A stretch of DNA of 64,000 nt from Diadema setosum (lineage: Eukaryota; Echinodermata; Echinoidea; Diadematoida; Diadematidae), in NCBI GenBank assembly GCA_033980235.1, contig CM067067.1, forward strand, positions 7,772,047 to 7,836,046, read 5' to 3'. Under the pieces are notes generated by a model, which did no database searches, had not been told where the DNA came from, and saw only the letters and a program-made list of their open reading frames with translations. The position numbers were made by a program, and so were the translations under genes. This document shows positions 51,007-62,718 of this stretch, in pieces; the stretch's first letter is position 1, and each line of letters begins with the position of its first letter.

Positions 51007-51247
51007 TCAATGAGATCAAACCTACACTACAGACACCTGGATATTTTTACCCCCCGGCGAGAAGTAGTCGATTGATATGATGTGATCATTCAGGTCTGTC
51101 CCAAAAGTTCTCTCTCACACCTCCCCTGCCTGCTATGCTGAAACCATTGCTTCGCCAGGAAAAGGCCTTGTGATTAGTTTCCGCTGCGCTAGTAGTAGTA
51201 GTAGTACTACACTTGTACTGGATACGTGCATAGGGCCAGCTCCGCAG

Positions 51248-51253
51248 TTTATA
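51248..51253 (-). promoter_or_regulatory. TATA box upstream of the FAS1 gene
   Basis: A minus-strand TATAAA (context CCTATAAACTG) lies about 240 bases upstream of the ATG at 51006. A start of transcription about 30 bases downstream (near 51220) is inferred. Confidence 0.4.
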
Positions 51254-51280
51254 GGTTTACATAGCGTGGTCATGTGTCCT

Positions 51281-51290
51281 GTCACGTGAC
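51281..51290. promoter_or_regulatory. Palindromic E-box GTCACGTGAC
   Basis: A perfect 10-bp palindrome with a CACGTG core, the type bound by USF/MITF/TFE-class bHLH factors. It lies about 30 bases upstream of the TATA box, followed by a GGGCGTGGC (KLF/Sp-like) site at about 51309-51317. Regulation is inferred. Confidence 0.4.
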
Positions 51291-51885
51291 ATAAACTCCG
51301 CTGCGACGTGGGCGTGGCGTATCTCGTCGTTTATCGTGATTGTGTACAACTGCATAGCACCAGGAGGGAGGTGGAAGATTATCTCTTCTACCTCCCTGGC
51401 AAAGAGCTGAAGTTATAGCTCTTTGATAGGGCCTACGAGTGAGTGTTCAGAGTCCATTTATGAAAAATTCAAGTTTATGCCCTTCCACCAAGGGGATAAA
51501 ATTAGGACAGATGGGGCAAATGCCCTCCCCTCTGAAAAAAGTAACAAAAAAAAAAAAATGCCGGCCTTGTATTCTTTTTTAGCTACCCATCCCTTTCTAC
51601 TGTTATATGAATAAAATGACACTGCCTTCCTTTACACGATTTATTTTCCTTGAAGGTGATTTTCTTCAATTGATTCATTTACAAAACATTCAGTTTTCAT
51701 TCAATTTTTTTTTTTTTTTTACAAAAGGTACAACTTATGGGACAAAACAATCATATTCAAAAGATAAAAAGACTGACCCATCTTACATTATAAACATTAT
51801 GAACATAATATTGTGTATGCTTATATGTAATGAATATGTATGATATAATGATATAATATGATGCAATATGATATGATAAAATGTA

Positions 51886-51935
<50 letters not shown>
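51886..51935. repeat. (AT)n microsatellite
   Basis: About 20 TA units flanked by further AT-rich sequence. Confidence 0.93.
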
Positions 51936-51936
<1 letters not shown>

Positions 51937-52347
51937 CAATATTATCATATATAATGATACTTCAGGGGCCGCGGAACCAGGATGTGGGGGGGGGGGGAGA
52001 GTACAAAGTGAAAGTTTGACGAAAATCGAACTACATGTATCCTTTAAATCCTATTTGGGTTTGTTAATGTTTCTATAAATTGCATTTGCCGCCCTCTCTT
52101 GACAGAAGTCCTATAATTATATAAGGTACTGAGTAATGCAAAATAAAAAAAGCACTATAAAAAATGATTTTCGTACACCTCAAAACAGCGGAGAACAACA
52201 CGTGCCTTGATTTATGTCAGTAATGAATTTTGGGGGAAAGATGTTAAAATAAAACCAAAATAAAGTGTAGAGTAGTCCTTAAAAATAAATATTGAAAATG
52301 ATACTATTGGTGTTTTTTTTATATATATATATCAATGTGTAACACCA

Positions 52348-52508
52348 GGGGTCCGTTGCATGAAAGTTACTATCATGGTAACTTTGCCATCCAGTGGTAA
52401 CTTCCATGGAATTCTTAATATTTTGACTGGCTGTTGAGTAGTGTTGCCATGGTATTTACCATTGGATGGCAAAGTTACCATAACTGTAACTTTTATGCAA
52501 CGGGCCCC
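52348..52508. mobile_element. Small foldback/MITE-like element (about 160 bp)
   Basis: Left GGGGTCCGTTGCATGAAAG and reverse complement of right GGGGCCCGTTGCATAAAAG continue into inverted GGTAACTTTGCCATCCA segments. Most of the element can fold on itself. Confidence 0.75.
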
Positions 52509-53479
52509 AGGTTACTGTTCTAGCGAGCATGGCACATGGATCTACGCATTTTTACCGTGGGAAAGACAGCAAGCTTTACATTAAAAAGTATACTCTAGTA
52601 GACACTGCGTGTGCTTTTATACTCTTTGCTTTACACTATACATCGAGGAGATGGGCAGGGCGCCACAAAAAAAAAAAAAAAAAGATACAGATGAAGTCCG
52701 ATGTTATAATACTTACGTTTAAGACAAAATCCCTTTCGTTTAACCCTTTCTGTGTCAGGAACTTTTGACAGTGTGTTACTATGGGCATTCAAAGCACATA
52801 AAGGGTGAAATGATGGTTCTGACAGCACCTTGCGACAAATTATTTTGTGACATGTCATACCTTGGACAGTGACAGGATCGACTCACGCACTCTGTGACCT
52901 ATGAACCTTAAAGAGGGGCCTCATAGTTGCTGTTGCTGTTTCTGGTATAACATGATTGTTATCGTAAGAGGATTTCCTGGTCCATTTGACGATTTTGAGA
53001 CTTGAAAACCAATCAATTGTCATTCTTGAGAAGCAGGTTTTATCTTCTTTTGACTCTTATCAGCCAACGTTTAGAGTAACGTATAGAACATAGGCCTGCA
53101 TTCTAGCACGCCTAATTCAACGTCAACATTTTTAAGTAGGCCTATATCTTCTATATATAGCATGCAAGGTATCTAAAGCCCCTGAAAACAACATGTGTCT
53201 AAAGCCTGATTTATAAATATTACAACTTCACTATTATGTACGACATTATTCATTTCATTTCATTTCATTTCATTTATTTCATTTCCAACAACATTTTCAT
53301 ACACAAAATAACACAACATCAATGCAATGTAGTAACAAAGAAAAATACGTTGAAGTTGACAATACTACGCATCACAAAAACAAAGTAAACAATGAAAATT
53401 GAATTGAAACTTATTCTCAAACTAGGCGTTGGAACTTAAGTGGCACTTTGCACAGAGAATCATGCGTATTGTATTATGT

Positions 53480-53480
53480 C

Positions 53481-53536
<56 letters not shown>
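53480..53536. repeat. (GAT)n microsatellite
   Basis: About 18 GAT units directly upstream of the tRNA-like segment. Confidence 0.95.
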
Positions 53537-53537
<1 letters not shown>

Positions 53538-53584
53538 GTGTGTGCGTGTACTGCGCGTGTGCTACCCATACTATGTTGTGATAC

Positions 53585-53665
53585 AGCTCTGTGGTGTAGT
53601 GAGTGCACGGATGAAGTTTGGAATGTGTAAACATGAGATCCCAGGTTTGAATTCTGCCCAGTCAG
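53585..53665 (+). repeat. tRNA-derived segment (SINE head or tRNA pseudogene)
   Basis: TGGTGTAGTGAG (about 53592-53603) resembles a pol III box A and GGTTTGAATTC (53644-53654) a box B, at roughly tRNA spacing. The stem arms do not pair well, so it is not a functional tRNA. No A-tail or target duplication was identified. Confidence 0.4.
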
Positions 53666-53914
53666 CACGTACAACCTTGGAAAAGATGTTCTTTTAAATG
53701 TAACGTTATTTCCGTATGTAGGATCAGGGAGGTGGGAAGATTGGGGACTATGTTTGATTCCAGAATACAGTTTGTAACGGTTTAGTCACCAAATGTTGGA
53801 TGGGGTTGAGGGGTAATAGTACTCGATAGGTTTCAAGGGTTTGATGCAGTGTCAAATGAGCTAGAATTTGGTAATACTGTAGTGTTGGGAGTAGTAATGA
53901 TGACATGGTCTCAC

Positions 53915-54112
53915 CCGCACTGGTTGAACAGTTAATCCATCGCGAGGTTCAGCTCCTTGCCAGACTCTGTACACGTTGAATCGCATCTCTTGCACCGGTA
54001 TGTCCATCACTTCCGGCGGCTTGAAAGCTGTCGGTACCCGTCGGTTGTCGATCATCTGCGACTCATGAATTACCTCTAGGGCCATGTGATAGCGCAGATA
54101 CCACTCCGTCAC
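53915..54112 (-). CDS. Upstream FAS1 exon 2 (middle of the FAS1 domain)
   Basis: 66 codons between TGCTAG and GTGAGA. It encodes VTEWYLRYHMALEVIH, PPEVMDIPVQEMRFNVYRV and a short loop ending VQPVR, matching the middle of FAS1 domains just before the final beta-strand and H2 motif. Confidence 0.82.
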
Positions 54113-56323
54113 CTAGCACAGCGGTAAACAAAAAAGGTGGAACATTGAAACTTCATTTTAAAACATGATCTATTGGAGTGAAATGTCACCCAGTGGTCAA
54201 GTTGATATTGTCGTCAGGCTAATTGTGGAGGATAAAATCAAAGAAACAGTATGCTTTATACGCTTTAAGTTTCATTTGAATATAGAGGACACAAAGTAAG
54301 AATGCTATATGGAATCTTTATATTTAACGTATTTTAGTGAGACAGCGATATTGTTTAATTCATCTTCACACTAAATGAAAGGACGATATCATCAACTCAC
54401 ATCTCTTCCATTGCTTCGTATCTAGAATTTATATATCTATATTTCTCTCTACTAGATATTTCGTACATAGGTGTGTGTGGGTGTGTGTTGGAAGAAACTT
54501 GTGTCGGTGTGTGTTGGAGGAAACAATTTCCCTTCCCCTTGCAAATCGACAGTCATTTATTATTACAATAATTATATTGAAGAAAGGATCTCGATGCATT
54601 CTTCTTGAATTAACATAAAACAAGAATTGACAGATTTTGTGCGATGTGAAGTGAGAGGTTTGTGAAGCATTGTCATTATTTCACCTGGACCTTGCTCATT
54701 ATGAAATAGACCAATATCACTGTTTCATAAAAACATGCAAAACTTTATATTCCATAATCTTCCCTTTTGATATTCGATTTTGACGAACTTCGAGCATGGA
54801 GTGTACATGATTGATCATCAACATTAGTTCACCATATTTGGAAATGGATCAGGGCAGACTTGAAATTTCATTTTGACTACTATGTCTTCAGCAAACATTA
54901 CATGTATATTATTTTGACCCTTTTCGTCACTATCTGGGTAACATTGTGCAGTTCAATTCTGAAGTATCATGCCCTTGTCAATACAACATTAAATTTCATC
55001 GGACTTGATTGAAAAGGAGACTGGAGGTCGTTCAGGCATAGATCGACGTACATACAAATGGACATCAAAATCCAGTCCATTTGAACATTTGCCATTTTAT
55101 TAAAATAGTTATACAAACAAAGGATTTATTGTTTCTTCATCATTCAAAAAGAAAAAAAAGTAATTAAAATTGCATTATGAGTAATGATGATCCGTAGCCT
55201 GTAGAGGGAAAACTAATAAGAGACACAAGGGGATTTGTTCGGATGTTTTGCTCAAGGGATGGGAAGTCTGCTGGAAGTCGCTCAATAAGTTTGAGGTAGG
55301 AATGTATCATGATAGGCAAAATTATTATCCATACAGAGGATTTTTAGAGCCCAAATACAAGTGTTATTTTGTCGACGGACCTCATAACCTCCGACCCACT
55401 TAGAAAGTTTGTTGAACTCCACCAATATTTTTTTTTTTTTTTTTGCCGAGGCGACCAATATTTAAAATATTGGACGGCAAGAGGGGAATTCCCCAAAGTT
55501 TTTATAAACAGCACCGTGATTGGTTGAGATATAGGCCTACGAGATGACTCGAAATATGAAGTAAAAACGTCTGTGATTGGTCAATCACGAATGAACTAAA
55601 ATAGACAGTAGGAGACCATACAGCACTCAGAGACAGAAAGGGTAATTGAAAATATTCTTTGCTAAAATCCTCTGTAGGATAATAATGATAATATTGGATG
55701 TCCTATTTTCGGTCAATACAAGGAAATATTTGACTCGCTAAGCAAAATATTGGACTCGTCTTCGACTCGTCCAATATAATTTGTGCATAGCTCGTCCAAT
55801 ATTTCCTTGTATTAACCTAAAGGCCATCCAATATTATATAACTATTAATATTTGCTGATAAAGCAGTTTTCTTATAGAGTGTGACTCTATTACTCCTTTA
55901 AAGAAACAAAGATAATAGATAGTACATGTGAACACGAAAAACATAAGATAGACAGATCGGATCTATAGTTTCATCCTGTTGGTTTTAAATGTACAATGGA
56001 TAACTTGAGGATTATGTTATATTATATTATACCTGCGCACTTGCATTCATGGCATCGACAATGTCCCTCGGCAGACCCTTGAATGCTTCATTGGTGGGCA
56101 AGAACACGGTGTAGCCGGGTTGGGAGCTCAGCTCATGGACGATCCACGGGCAGCGGTTGGCGTAAGAGAGGAAGGTCGTCCCACCTGCTTGCTTGATGAC
56201 GTCGAGGATGCTTCCGTCACCGACCACAACCTCGTTGACAGGGTCCACCACCGTCACCTCTGGCCGCTCATCGAGGAAACCAGCGCACGATAACAGCCAT
56301 GCGAGCACGAGTTGAATATTCAT
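53915..56323 (-). CDS. FAS1 5' exon pair: signal peptide and incomplete FAS1 domain
   Basis: Two minus-strand exons, 56033-56323 (97 codons, ATG at 56323) and 53915-54112 (66 codons), are joined by GTATAA...CTAG, both phase 0. An in-frame TAA lies 15 bases upstream of the ATG. Residues 1-15 are a signal peptide; then SILDVIKQAGG, the H1 motif YTVFLPTNEAFKGLP (71-85) and WYLRYHMALEVIH (YH at 105-106) of a FAS1 domain. The last part, with the SNG-VVHVID-type H2 motif, is missing. The second exon ends at a good donor (GTGAGA), so it expects another exon. None is visible before the ATG of the next FAS1 gene. Either it splices to 48856 (shared exons), or its own exon has decayed or escaped me. Function would be extracellular adhesion-type, inferred from the domain. 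Confidence 0.8.
54113..56032 (-). other. Intron between the upstream FAS1 exons (about 1.9 kb)
   Basis: GTATAA to CTAG on the minus strand. It holds an inverted-repeat element (55321-55685), followed by a stretch with many AATATTGGAC/GTCCAATATT motifs (about 55690-55840). Confidence 0.8.
55321..55685. mobile_element. MITE-like element (about 365 bp)
   Basis: Left ATTATTATCCATACAGAGGA matches the reverse complement of the right end, ATTATTATCCTACAGAGGA, with one indel. Several TTGGTC/GACCAA-type motifs occur inside. Family unknown. Confidence 0.6.
56033..56323 (-). CDS. Upstream FAS1 exon 1 (signal peptide and FAS1 start)
   Basis: 97 codons from ATG 56323 to a CAG|GTATAA donor. It has the hydrophobic leader NIQLVLAWLLSCAG, then a FAS1 N-terminus with YTVFLPTNEAF. 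Markedly GC-richer than the flanks. Confidence 0.85.
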
Positions 56324-58608
56324 GTTTGTTTGTTTTTAATCCATGCAAAAGACGGTAAAATTATTTAAGAATATTGGGATATTGTCAATACGCCATATAG
56401 ACAACCCAAAATAAACGTGGCTGTTCACCGGTGCTGCAGCTGAAAGCATTCAGCGATCAAAACAGTTCCTGCTACCAACTAACCCCGGAGTTGTCAAAGC
56501 AGCGAGCTGGCCCGTGAATGGTGAAGCATGCAGAGCAAAGATCAGAGAGGATAAGTATGCAGTCTATTGATTACACTGGAACTCACTGATAATTAGCACA
56601 ATGGGGACGGACTTTGCTTTGTCGATTGTTAAAAATTATGTGGAAACAATGCTTAGAATCTCATATACGGCAATCGAATAGAGTGCGACTGAATTGCTCA
56701 TACGTTTTTTTGGAAACAGTTGGTACATTTCGTTGTGCATCATGATCTTATTTTCAACATTGCTTCAATCTTATACCGTAGTTTGTTTGTTTGTTTTTTG
56801 GTTTTTTGCTCATGTGCTGCTAGATAATATCTTAGTTACAGTATACGACCTCTACCTAACAGAAAATCCATATATCGAAATGCTTGGGAACAAGAATACT
56901 GAAGTAATTATGATTCAAAGAAAACCCGTGCGGCCACCGAGTAACGGCTACTGCTATCAGTAGGTCTCACAATTCTGTAAATAAAGTGGACCCAGCCTAA
57001 TCACTTTGTTATACCCGAGATATAAACCAAAATATGTAAAAAAAAAAATTCTACTAATTGAGCCACACAAGCCCACTGATAATTATGATGCGGTTGACGA
57101 GGGAGAATTCCTTCTTCCAAGAGACACCTCCTTCAGAGGCTAGACGTGATAAAAAGTTCTAGATTTAGAGGGATTATGGTTGTTTCTTCGAAGATCCAGA
57201 AAAATTTGTTCAACTGAAATTTTCCTGGACTGTATTCGTAGTGTGCCCGCGTGTGTACGGACGTACGTTGATGGTGTCTGTATGTACACTGTATTACACA
57301 ATTCACCCCTCCTGGGAGTACCAATTGGCGGAGTGTCGCAATCAGCGGTTGGGCGCATTGGGTGGGTGCCGAGTGTGTGGGGACTGCGGATGATAAAAAT
57401 CGTCCAGTATCTGGACTAACGCGGGGTTAGTGAGGTACTTCTACGGGGAGCTTGACGAGATCCCCCCCCCCCCTTCCCCTTGCAAATTCCAAGACCGAAG
57501 TGAAACAAGTTCGTTTACTCAGATAGAAAACATGGATGACGTTGAATATTTTGTGTGTTTTATAAAGTTTTTAAAAGTTTCCTTTTTTTGTAAACCGGGT
57601 CTTACGTGGAGTAGTATTTGCAGGTGCGGGACCAATAAGCCAGTTCGTAATTCGTTCATGTGCCCATTGGTACAATAATGACCTTTATTACCTTGTCTCG
57701 ATTGGTGGTAAGGCACTTCATTTGTTTTAAAAGTGACATAATGCATAAACTCGCCCGACGAAACAATTTATTGAATTCATGTTCAAACAAAGAATAAACT
57801 TGCGCACACAGGAACAGGTGACCAGAATAGTCCTTCAACTTGGGGAAGCATCTATTTCTTAGTTTTTCACTGCATGCTTTAGCAAACCTTTTCTGTTAAT
57901 CTTGCCAAAATACCAGGTCTGCTGTCAGGTGGATGTGCTGGCAAGCACCATGTATAAGGATTGCATGAATAATCATTGCATAACAGATTCATATCTCAGT
58001 GATTTTAAAAACCACTATGCCTGTTGGTACAAAATGACCTCTTTTCCCTCCTCATGCGCAAAGTGGAACTATGAACTGGCTTATACAGGAGGAGTTCTAG
58101 CTACCGGTATTATAGTCGTCAGCAGTCCCTTTAAACATTGTTCAAGGACTCTACTCGTCAAGACGCAATAGCGCCACTTACGATATACAATGTACTCAAT
58201 GTACAGTGTACTAACAATTTTTGACGAACAGCCAGGCGTGCTCTATGATGTGTGTGAGCTAACACACTGTTTCATTTCAAAGCTGTAATACGCGTGATAT
58301 CATAGATAGTTATTGTTTTCCCATCATCATTCAAGGACTTCAGCCCTTTCCCTTTTAAAATACATTATTACCAACTCATTGTAACTTTAGAATGATTTGA
58401 TTTTGACAATATGGGTACCTATTTTTTCTTGTTGATTGTTTTGCACAATACACATTGCTGTAGAGTGCGCACAAATCTCATTGACAATGAAACGATGGAC
58501 AACGGCAGGGAACAAGATACGATATCAGTAATGATAAATCGTACGTTATTGTAGATAAATTATCCGAGTCACTCCCAGGACTACTGCGCATCTATATGCA
58601 ACAATCTC

Positions 58609-59000
58609 TTAAAGGGACTGTACAGTACTGATTGAGGTGGGGATTCATGTTTTGAACATTCCTAAGTGAGATAGTGAGGAACCTCTTATGAAATATGAAA
58701 GAGCATGTACTTTTTAGAAGGATTCAGCGTTTATTTGATGAAAATCGATTTTTAAATGGCCGAGATATCCAAAAAAGTGATGATTATAAAAGGTGACAGG
58801 CCACGCTTTTTATTAGGATCTCTTTCTTTCACTTTGTTTTTGGATATCTCAGCCATTTCAAAACCAATTTTCATCAAATAAACTTTTGATACCCATTATA
58901 ATTACATGCTCTTTGACATCTCATAGAGTGGTTTCTGAATAACTCGCAAAACGTTAAAAGCTAAATCCTCACCTCGACCAGAACTGTACACATCCTTTAA
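58609..59000. mobile_element. Foldback element, family F, copy 4 (about 390 bp)
   Basis: TTAAAGGGACTGTACAGTAC at the left and GTACACATCCTTTAA at the right, with near-complete self-complementarity. Very similar to copies at 27833 and 48927. Confidence 0.88.
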
Positions 59001-59258
59001 GTTTCGATTTGCGCTTTGGTTGTTGGACAAACAGTAATGAAGTGAAAGAAAAGTTCCCCTGCAATGCCTTATAGTTTTCAACATCATGAAATAGTGGACA
59101 GCAGACGTGTTTATTTTAGGAGTTGGGTTCACGGGAACTAGGTCATTCATACTCATGCCTTCGTCAAACACTGCAAGATATTTCATACTGTCATCTACAA
59201 GTATATTGCGGCACTCCGCTGTGATTTACAACCTGTCATTAATGTAAGAGGTCTATCT

Positions 59259-59304
<46 letters not shown>
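59259..59304. repeat. (GT)n microsatellite
   Basis: About 22 GT units. Confidence 0.95.
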
Positions 59305-59306
<2 letters not shown>

Positions 59307-59944
59307 TGCGTCTGCCCAGAGTCCAGAAGTCGCCATCCGGAGGACAAGGGTTGAGTAGGGGTCCTGACGGAGCGCTTTTCTAAACTTATGGTGCGATTCA
59401 CCCCGTATACAAGTTGACTCTACATCAAGGAGGTATTACTGCACGAGATTCCCAGCAGGCCTACATCCTTACTTCATTCAAATAACATACAGTGTAAACG
59501 GACGTACAAAATGCATTATGACAGTAGTTAGCGACAAACTATTTGGTGAAAAAATGTGAAATCTTCTAATCCAATTTCATATCATTACGTTCGTATGAAT
59601 TTCCTCTTTTTACTGAAGACATCCCGAACCAAATATAAAAACTAATTGTGACAAGTGGAGTCAAATCGGGCAAAGTGACTGAAGTTTAATCAAAATTGAA
59701 CAAAAATAAGGAGTTTGATTTTTATAGAAATTAAATCAATGAAGTTATGACCTTATGGCCTTATAAAACTCACGTACATGATACATAAATCTTTATCAAA
59801 TTTTCATTTCTGGTCGAAGTTGAATCACAAAGATGAAATTATATAAATCTGCAGTTACATCTAATTCTTGTTCTGCTGCCAAACTCTAGGAAAGATAGTT
59901 TCAGCTATATAATATATTATGCACCTTCATACGAGTGTCACAGG

Positions 59945-60090
59945 AGCACCTTTACGGGTGCAACTTCGTTCCTTTCAGACCAGAAAGGTGCAAAGTTGCA
60001 CCTTTAAAGGTGTTAATTGGTCTAAAAGGTGCAAAATTGCATCCGTGAAGGTCTTCCCAGTATGACAAAAGGTGCAAAGTTGAACTTTTT
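59945..60090. repeat. Degenerate AGGTGCAAAGTTGCACCT subrepeats
   Basis: At least four variants of GGTGCAAAGTTGCA occur, some in inverted pairs (GTGCAAAGTTGCACCTTT is partly palindromic). Confidence 0.6.
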
Positions 60091-61131
60091 TCTTTTCTTT
60101 TTTAGTGTGCATGCCACAACCTAGACAGCAATGATTACTTTGAGAGGAAAATGCTGGTAACTGACAGTCCAAAATCATGACTGTTATATCTCAATTTTGT
60201 TTACAAAGCAGTGGAAGAATTTTGAATTGATATCATCTCCACAGGTAACTTGCGTAAGTGGATGCGATCAATATTACCGTTTGGTGAAACGCGAAAAAAG
60301 TGCTCAAAGTCCATTATCTTTAATGACCAAATTAAAGCAACTTTATTTGGTTGGGTCAAGTGTCAAGGGTCAATGGGGCTTCTGCCCCTTCTCCTCCCCG
60401 CGCTTGCGACGGGAAGAATCTCGGGCTGAACCCTTGGATATAATAGTCACGAGCTTTGGTGTGGGTTTTATTTCAGTTTTTCTGTTTTTTTCATTGTGGT
60501 AACAGACAAAAAAAAAGTGTTCTGCGGCCCCTGTTACATCCTATGTTAGTGGAATCTTCCACCTTTCTATTTACTCAAATACAATATGTTCTTCTAACTT
60601 AATGCCAAGATAGACATGGAATAGAATCATACTCTTTTCTCTTTTTTTTTTTGGGGGGGGGGGAGGGGGTGTTCCTCCACACGCATACAGACACACGTGA
60701 CACCGCATTCAAACAATTTTTTTTTTCATTAATGCGATTATGGTATATTGCGATGAAACTCGATCTGCTTATATTCAGGACGTTTACAGATTTAATTTAA
60801 AACAAAATATTAACAAGTTTTACACGTACTTTTCTCCATCCTTGACCGTTGCTCCTACTGCCCATATCGCAATATCGCTATGTAGTATATCAACGGTATC
60901 GCTTTATACCCCGCAACACCAGTTCCCATGTACACGACCTGTACTGCTTCTTCATGATATTCAGTTGTTCCTTCTCCTTTTACTTCCGTATACTGCTACC
61001 ATGCTACTTGGCTTACTACCAGTTCTATTTCCACTGCTGCCACAACTTACAATCACTACCTGCCACTACCATCACCACCTGGGGAGCATTTTGTCCGACA
61101 AAGTTGTCGGATAAATTTGCTCTAGCCTATC

Positions 61132-61302
61132 AGGGCACCGTTTCATGAAAGTTGTCAGCCCTGACAAGTTGTCAGTCGATCTCTGACAACTTTAGTAAAA
61201 TCCTTAGTTTTGATTGGCTGAGAAGCTCTGCCCAGATGCAAGAATTTCAGTAGCTCGTAACAGTTTGTCAGAGAGACAAAAACGCTTCATGAAATGCCCC
61301 CC
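61132..61302. mobile_element. Small inverted-repeat element (about 170 bp)
   Basis: Left GGGCACCGTTTCATGAAAG pairs with the right end, whose reverse complement reads GGGGCATTTCATGAAGCG. Further internal TTGTCAG/CTGACAA inverted motifs. Similar in size and style to 52348-52508, but a different family. Confidence 0.65.
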
Positions 61303-62718
61303 AGGCCACAGTTGATATTGATCTGCATGCCTTACCCTAGCAGGCCTACTACAAGCTCCTTCTTTTGGAATAACCAGGGAGGTGGCCAACCGCCCTTGGA
61401 ATAACTGAAAACAATTTACTGCTGGACCTATTCTTAAAATGCCATGTGACTATATTCTTGTAAAATATTGCAGCGGCTTCTTTTCTATTTTTGGTTGTTC
61501 GTAAATAATCGACGCCAGCACTGCTGTCAGAGTCTTAAAACTGTGTCTGAAAGGCGTCTGGATGCTTGTAAAGGTCTCGTAAACCTTGGCTCTTCAAGGT
61601 TGGCTAATTGATAAGACTTAACCGCTACCCTTCCAGTCGTGATGGGCCTCCTCGTACGGTAGCTGGCACTAGTTATTGCGGACATCCGATTTTCCTTTCT
61701 TCGCAGCATTAGGCCTCGTTAACATATCACGTCACGACACTCCTCCGCAGTACAAGAAAATGGAAATCGAGGTCAATTTGTCAACGTCTTTCGCTAGTCA
61801 GGGACTTTCTTCGGAACACAGGGGCCCTGTAGTTCTCCAGCACAGGAGCTATTTGCTGCGGGACAAACCTGCCAAGGAGGTGCGCGAAATCTGACCCGCG
61901 CGTGAACCGTATCTCTGCACCGCTCGCTCGTACATTGCCAGCAGTATTTCTCGTTCCAGCGCACGCACACACACACCCCGTTCGCTCTTCCCTTTGTTCG
62001 CAAGGGGGAAGTGTTTATCTAGCCTATATCCGACAGTTTCTCTCAGTTGAGCGAGTGGGGAAAAAGGACTTATGACAGCCGGGTCATCATACCACACACA
62101 ACACAACTTACATGCATCCACTAAGTACATGCTTAGCAGTCAAATCGCTTCATGCAGAAACAGAAGTCGGACGACGACAAGAGAATTCCGTTCTCTTCGC
62201 ATTGGAGTTGGCACTCCTAAATTCGCTGTGTTTGTCCCGAACGTCGGTTTACAAGAGAGCCGTGACAACCACGAACAGGAGAAGTCTCCAAAAAGTTTGC
62301 CATGAACCTCTGACTTGAATCATATCGCCGAACACACGCTGTTGTTTTCATTGTGAAGAAACACTGCAGTGAATGACAACATGTGACTCTGGGACTCCGC
62401 CGAAGTCCTGCCGGTTCTGAAATTACCTCAAAATTAGCAAGGTCGAAAATTAGATTGTCTTTTTTTTTCATCTCTGTTCTTCGACGCATAACTCGGTGTA
62501 CATCAGAAAAGGACGCCCAACGCAACTTCATTTACCTCTACACTGTGCGACACAAGCTCAACACGCCGTTCGCGGTACCAACTCCGAATATTCAATCATG
62601 ACAAACGGAGCAGTTGCCACCGTCTTTGCGTGATTTCTGCGATTCTGTCTCTCTACCCATAACTATTTCAAGACTTTTGCTTTCTCCCTCTGACTGATTT
62701 CACTTTTGATCTGTCGTC

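Larger units (their letters stand above)
51007..53914. other. Region between the two FAS1 exon groups
   Basis: It holds the putative FAS1 promoter, an (AT)n tract, a foldback element (52348-52508), A-runs, a (GAT)n microsatellite and a tRNA-like segment. No exon for the missing end of the upstream FAS1 domain is seen. Confidence 0.7.
56324..62718. other. Intergenic region between the FAS1 exons (-) and the next gene (+)
   Basis: The two genes diverge from here. It holds a poly-C tract (near 57463), foldback element 58609-59000, (GT)n at 59259-59304, a repeated AGGTGCAAAGTTGCACCT-like stretch (59945-60090), a poly-G tract (near 60652), and an inverted-repeat element at 61132-61302. From about 61500 onward CpG dinucleotides become more frequent, consistent with promoter/5' UTR of the gene starting at 62719. 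No coding exon is supported. Confidence 0.7.

Noticed and set aside
60740..61114. 124-codon open frame
   Set aside because: Leu/Tyr/Thr-rich low complexity from imperfect TAC/CTT repeats; no domain.
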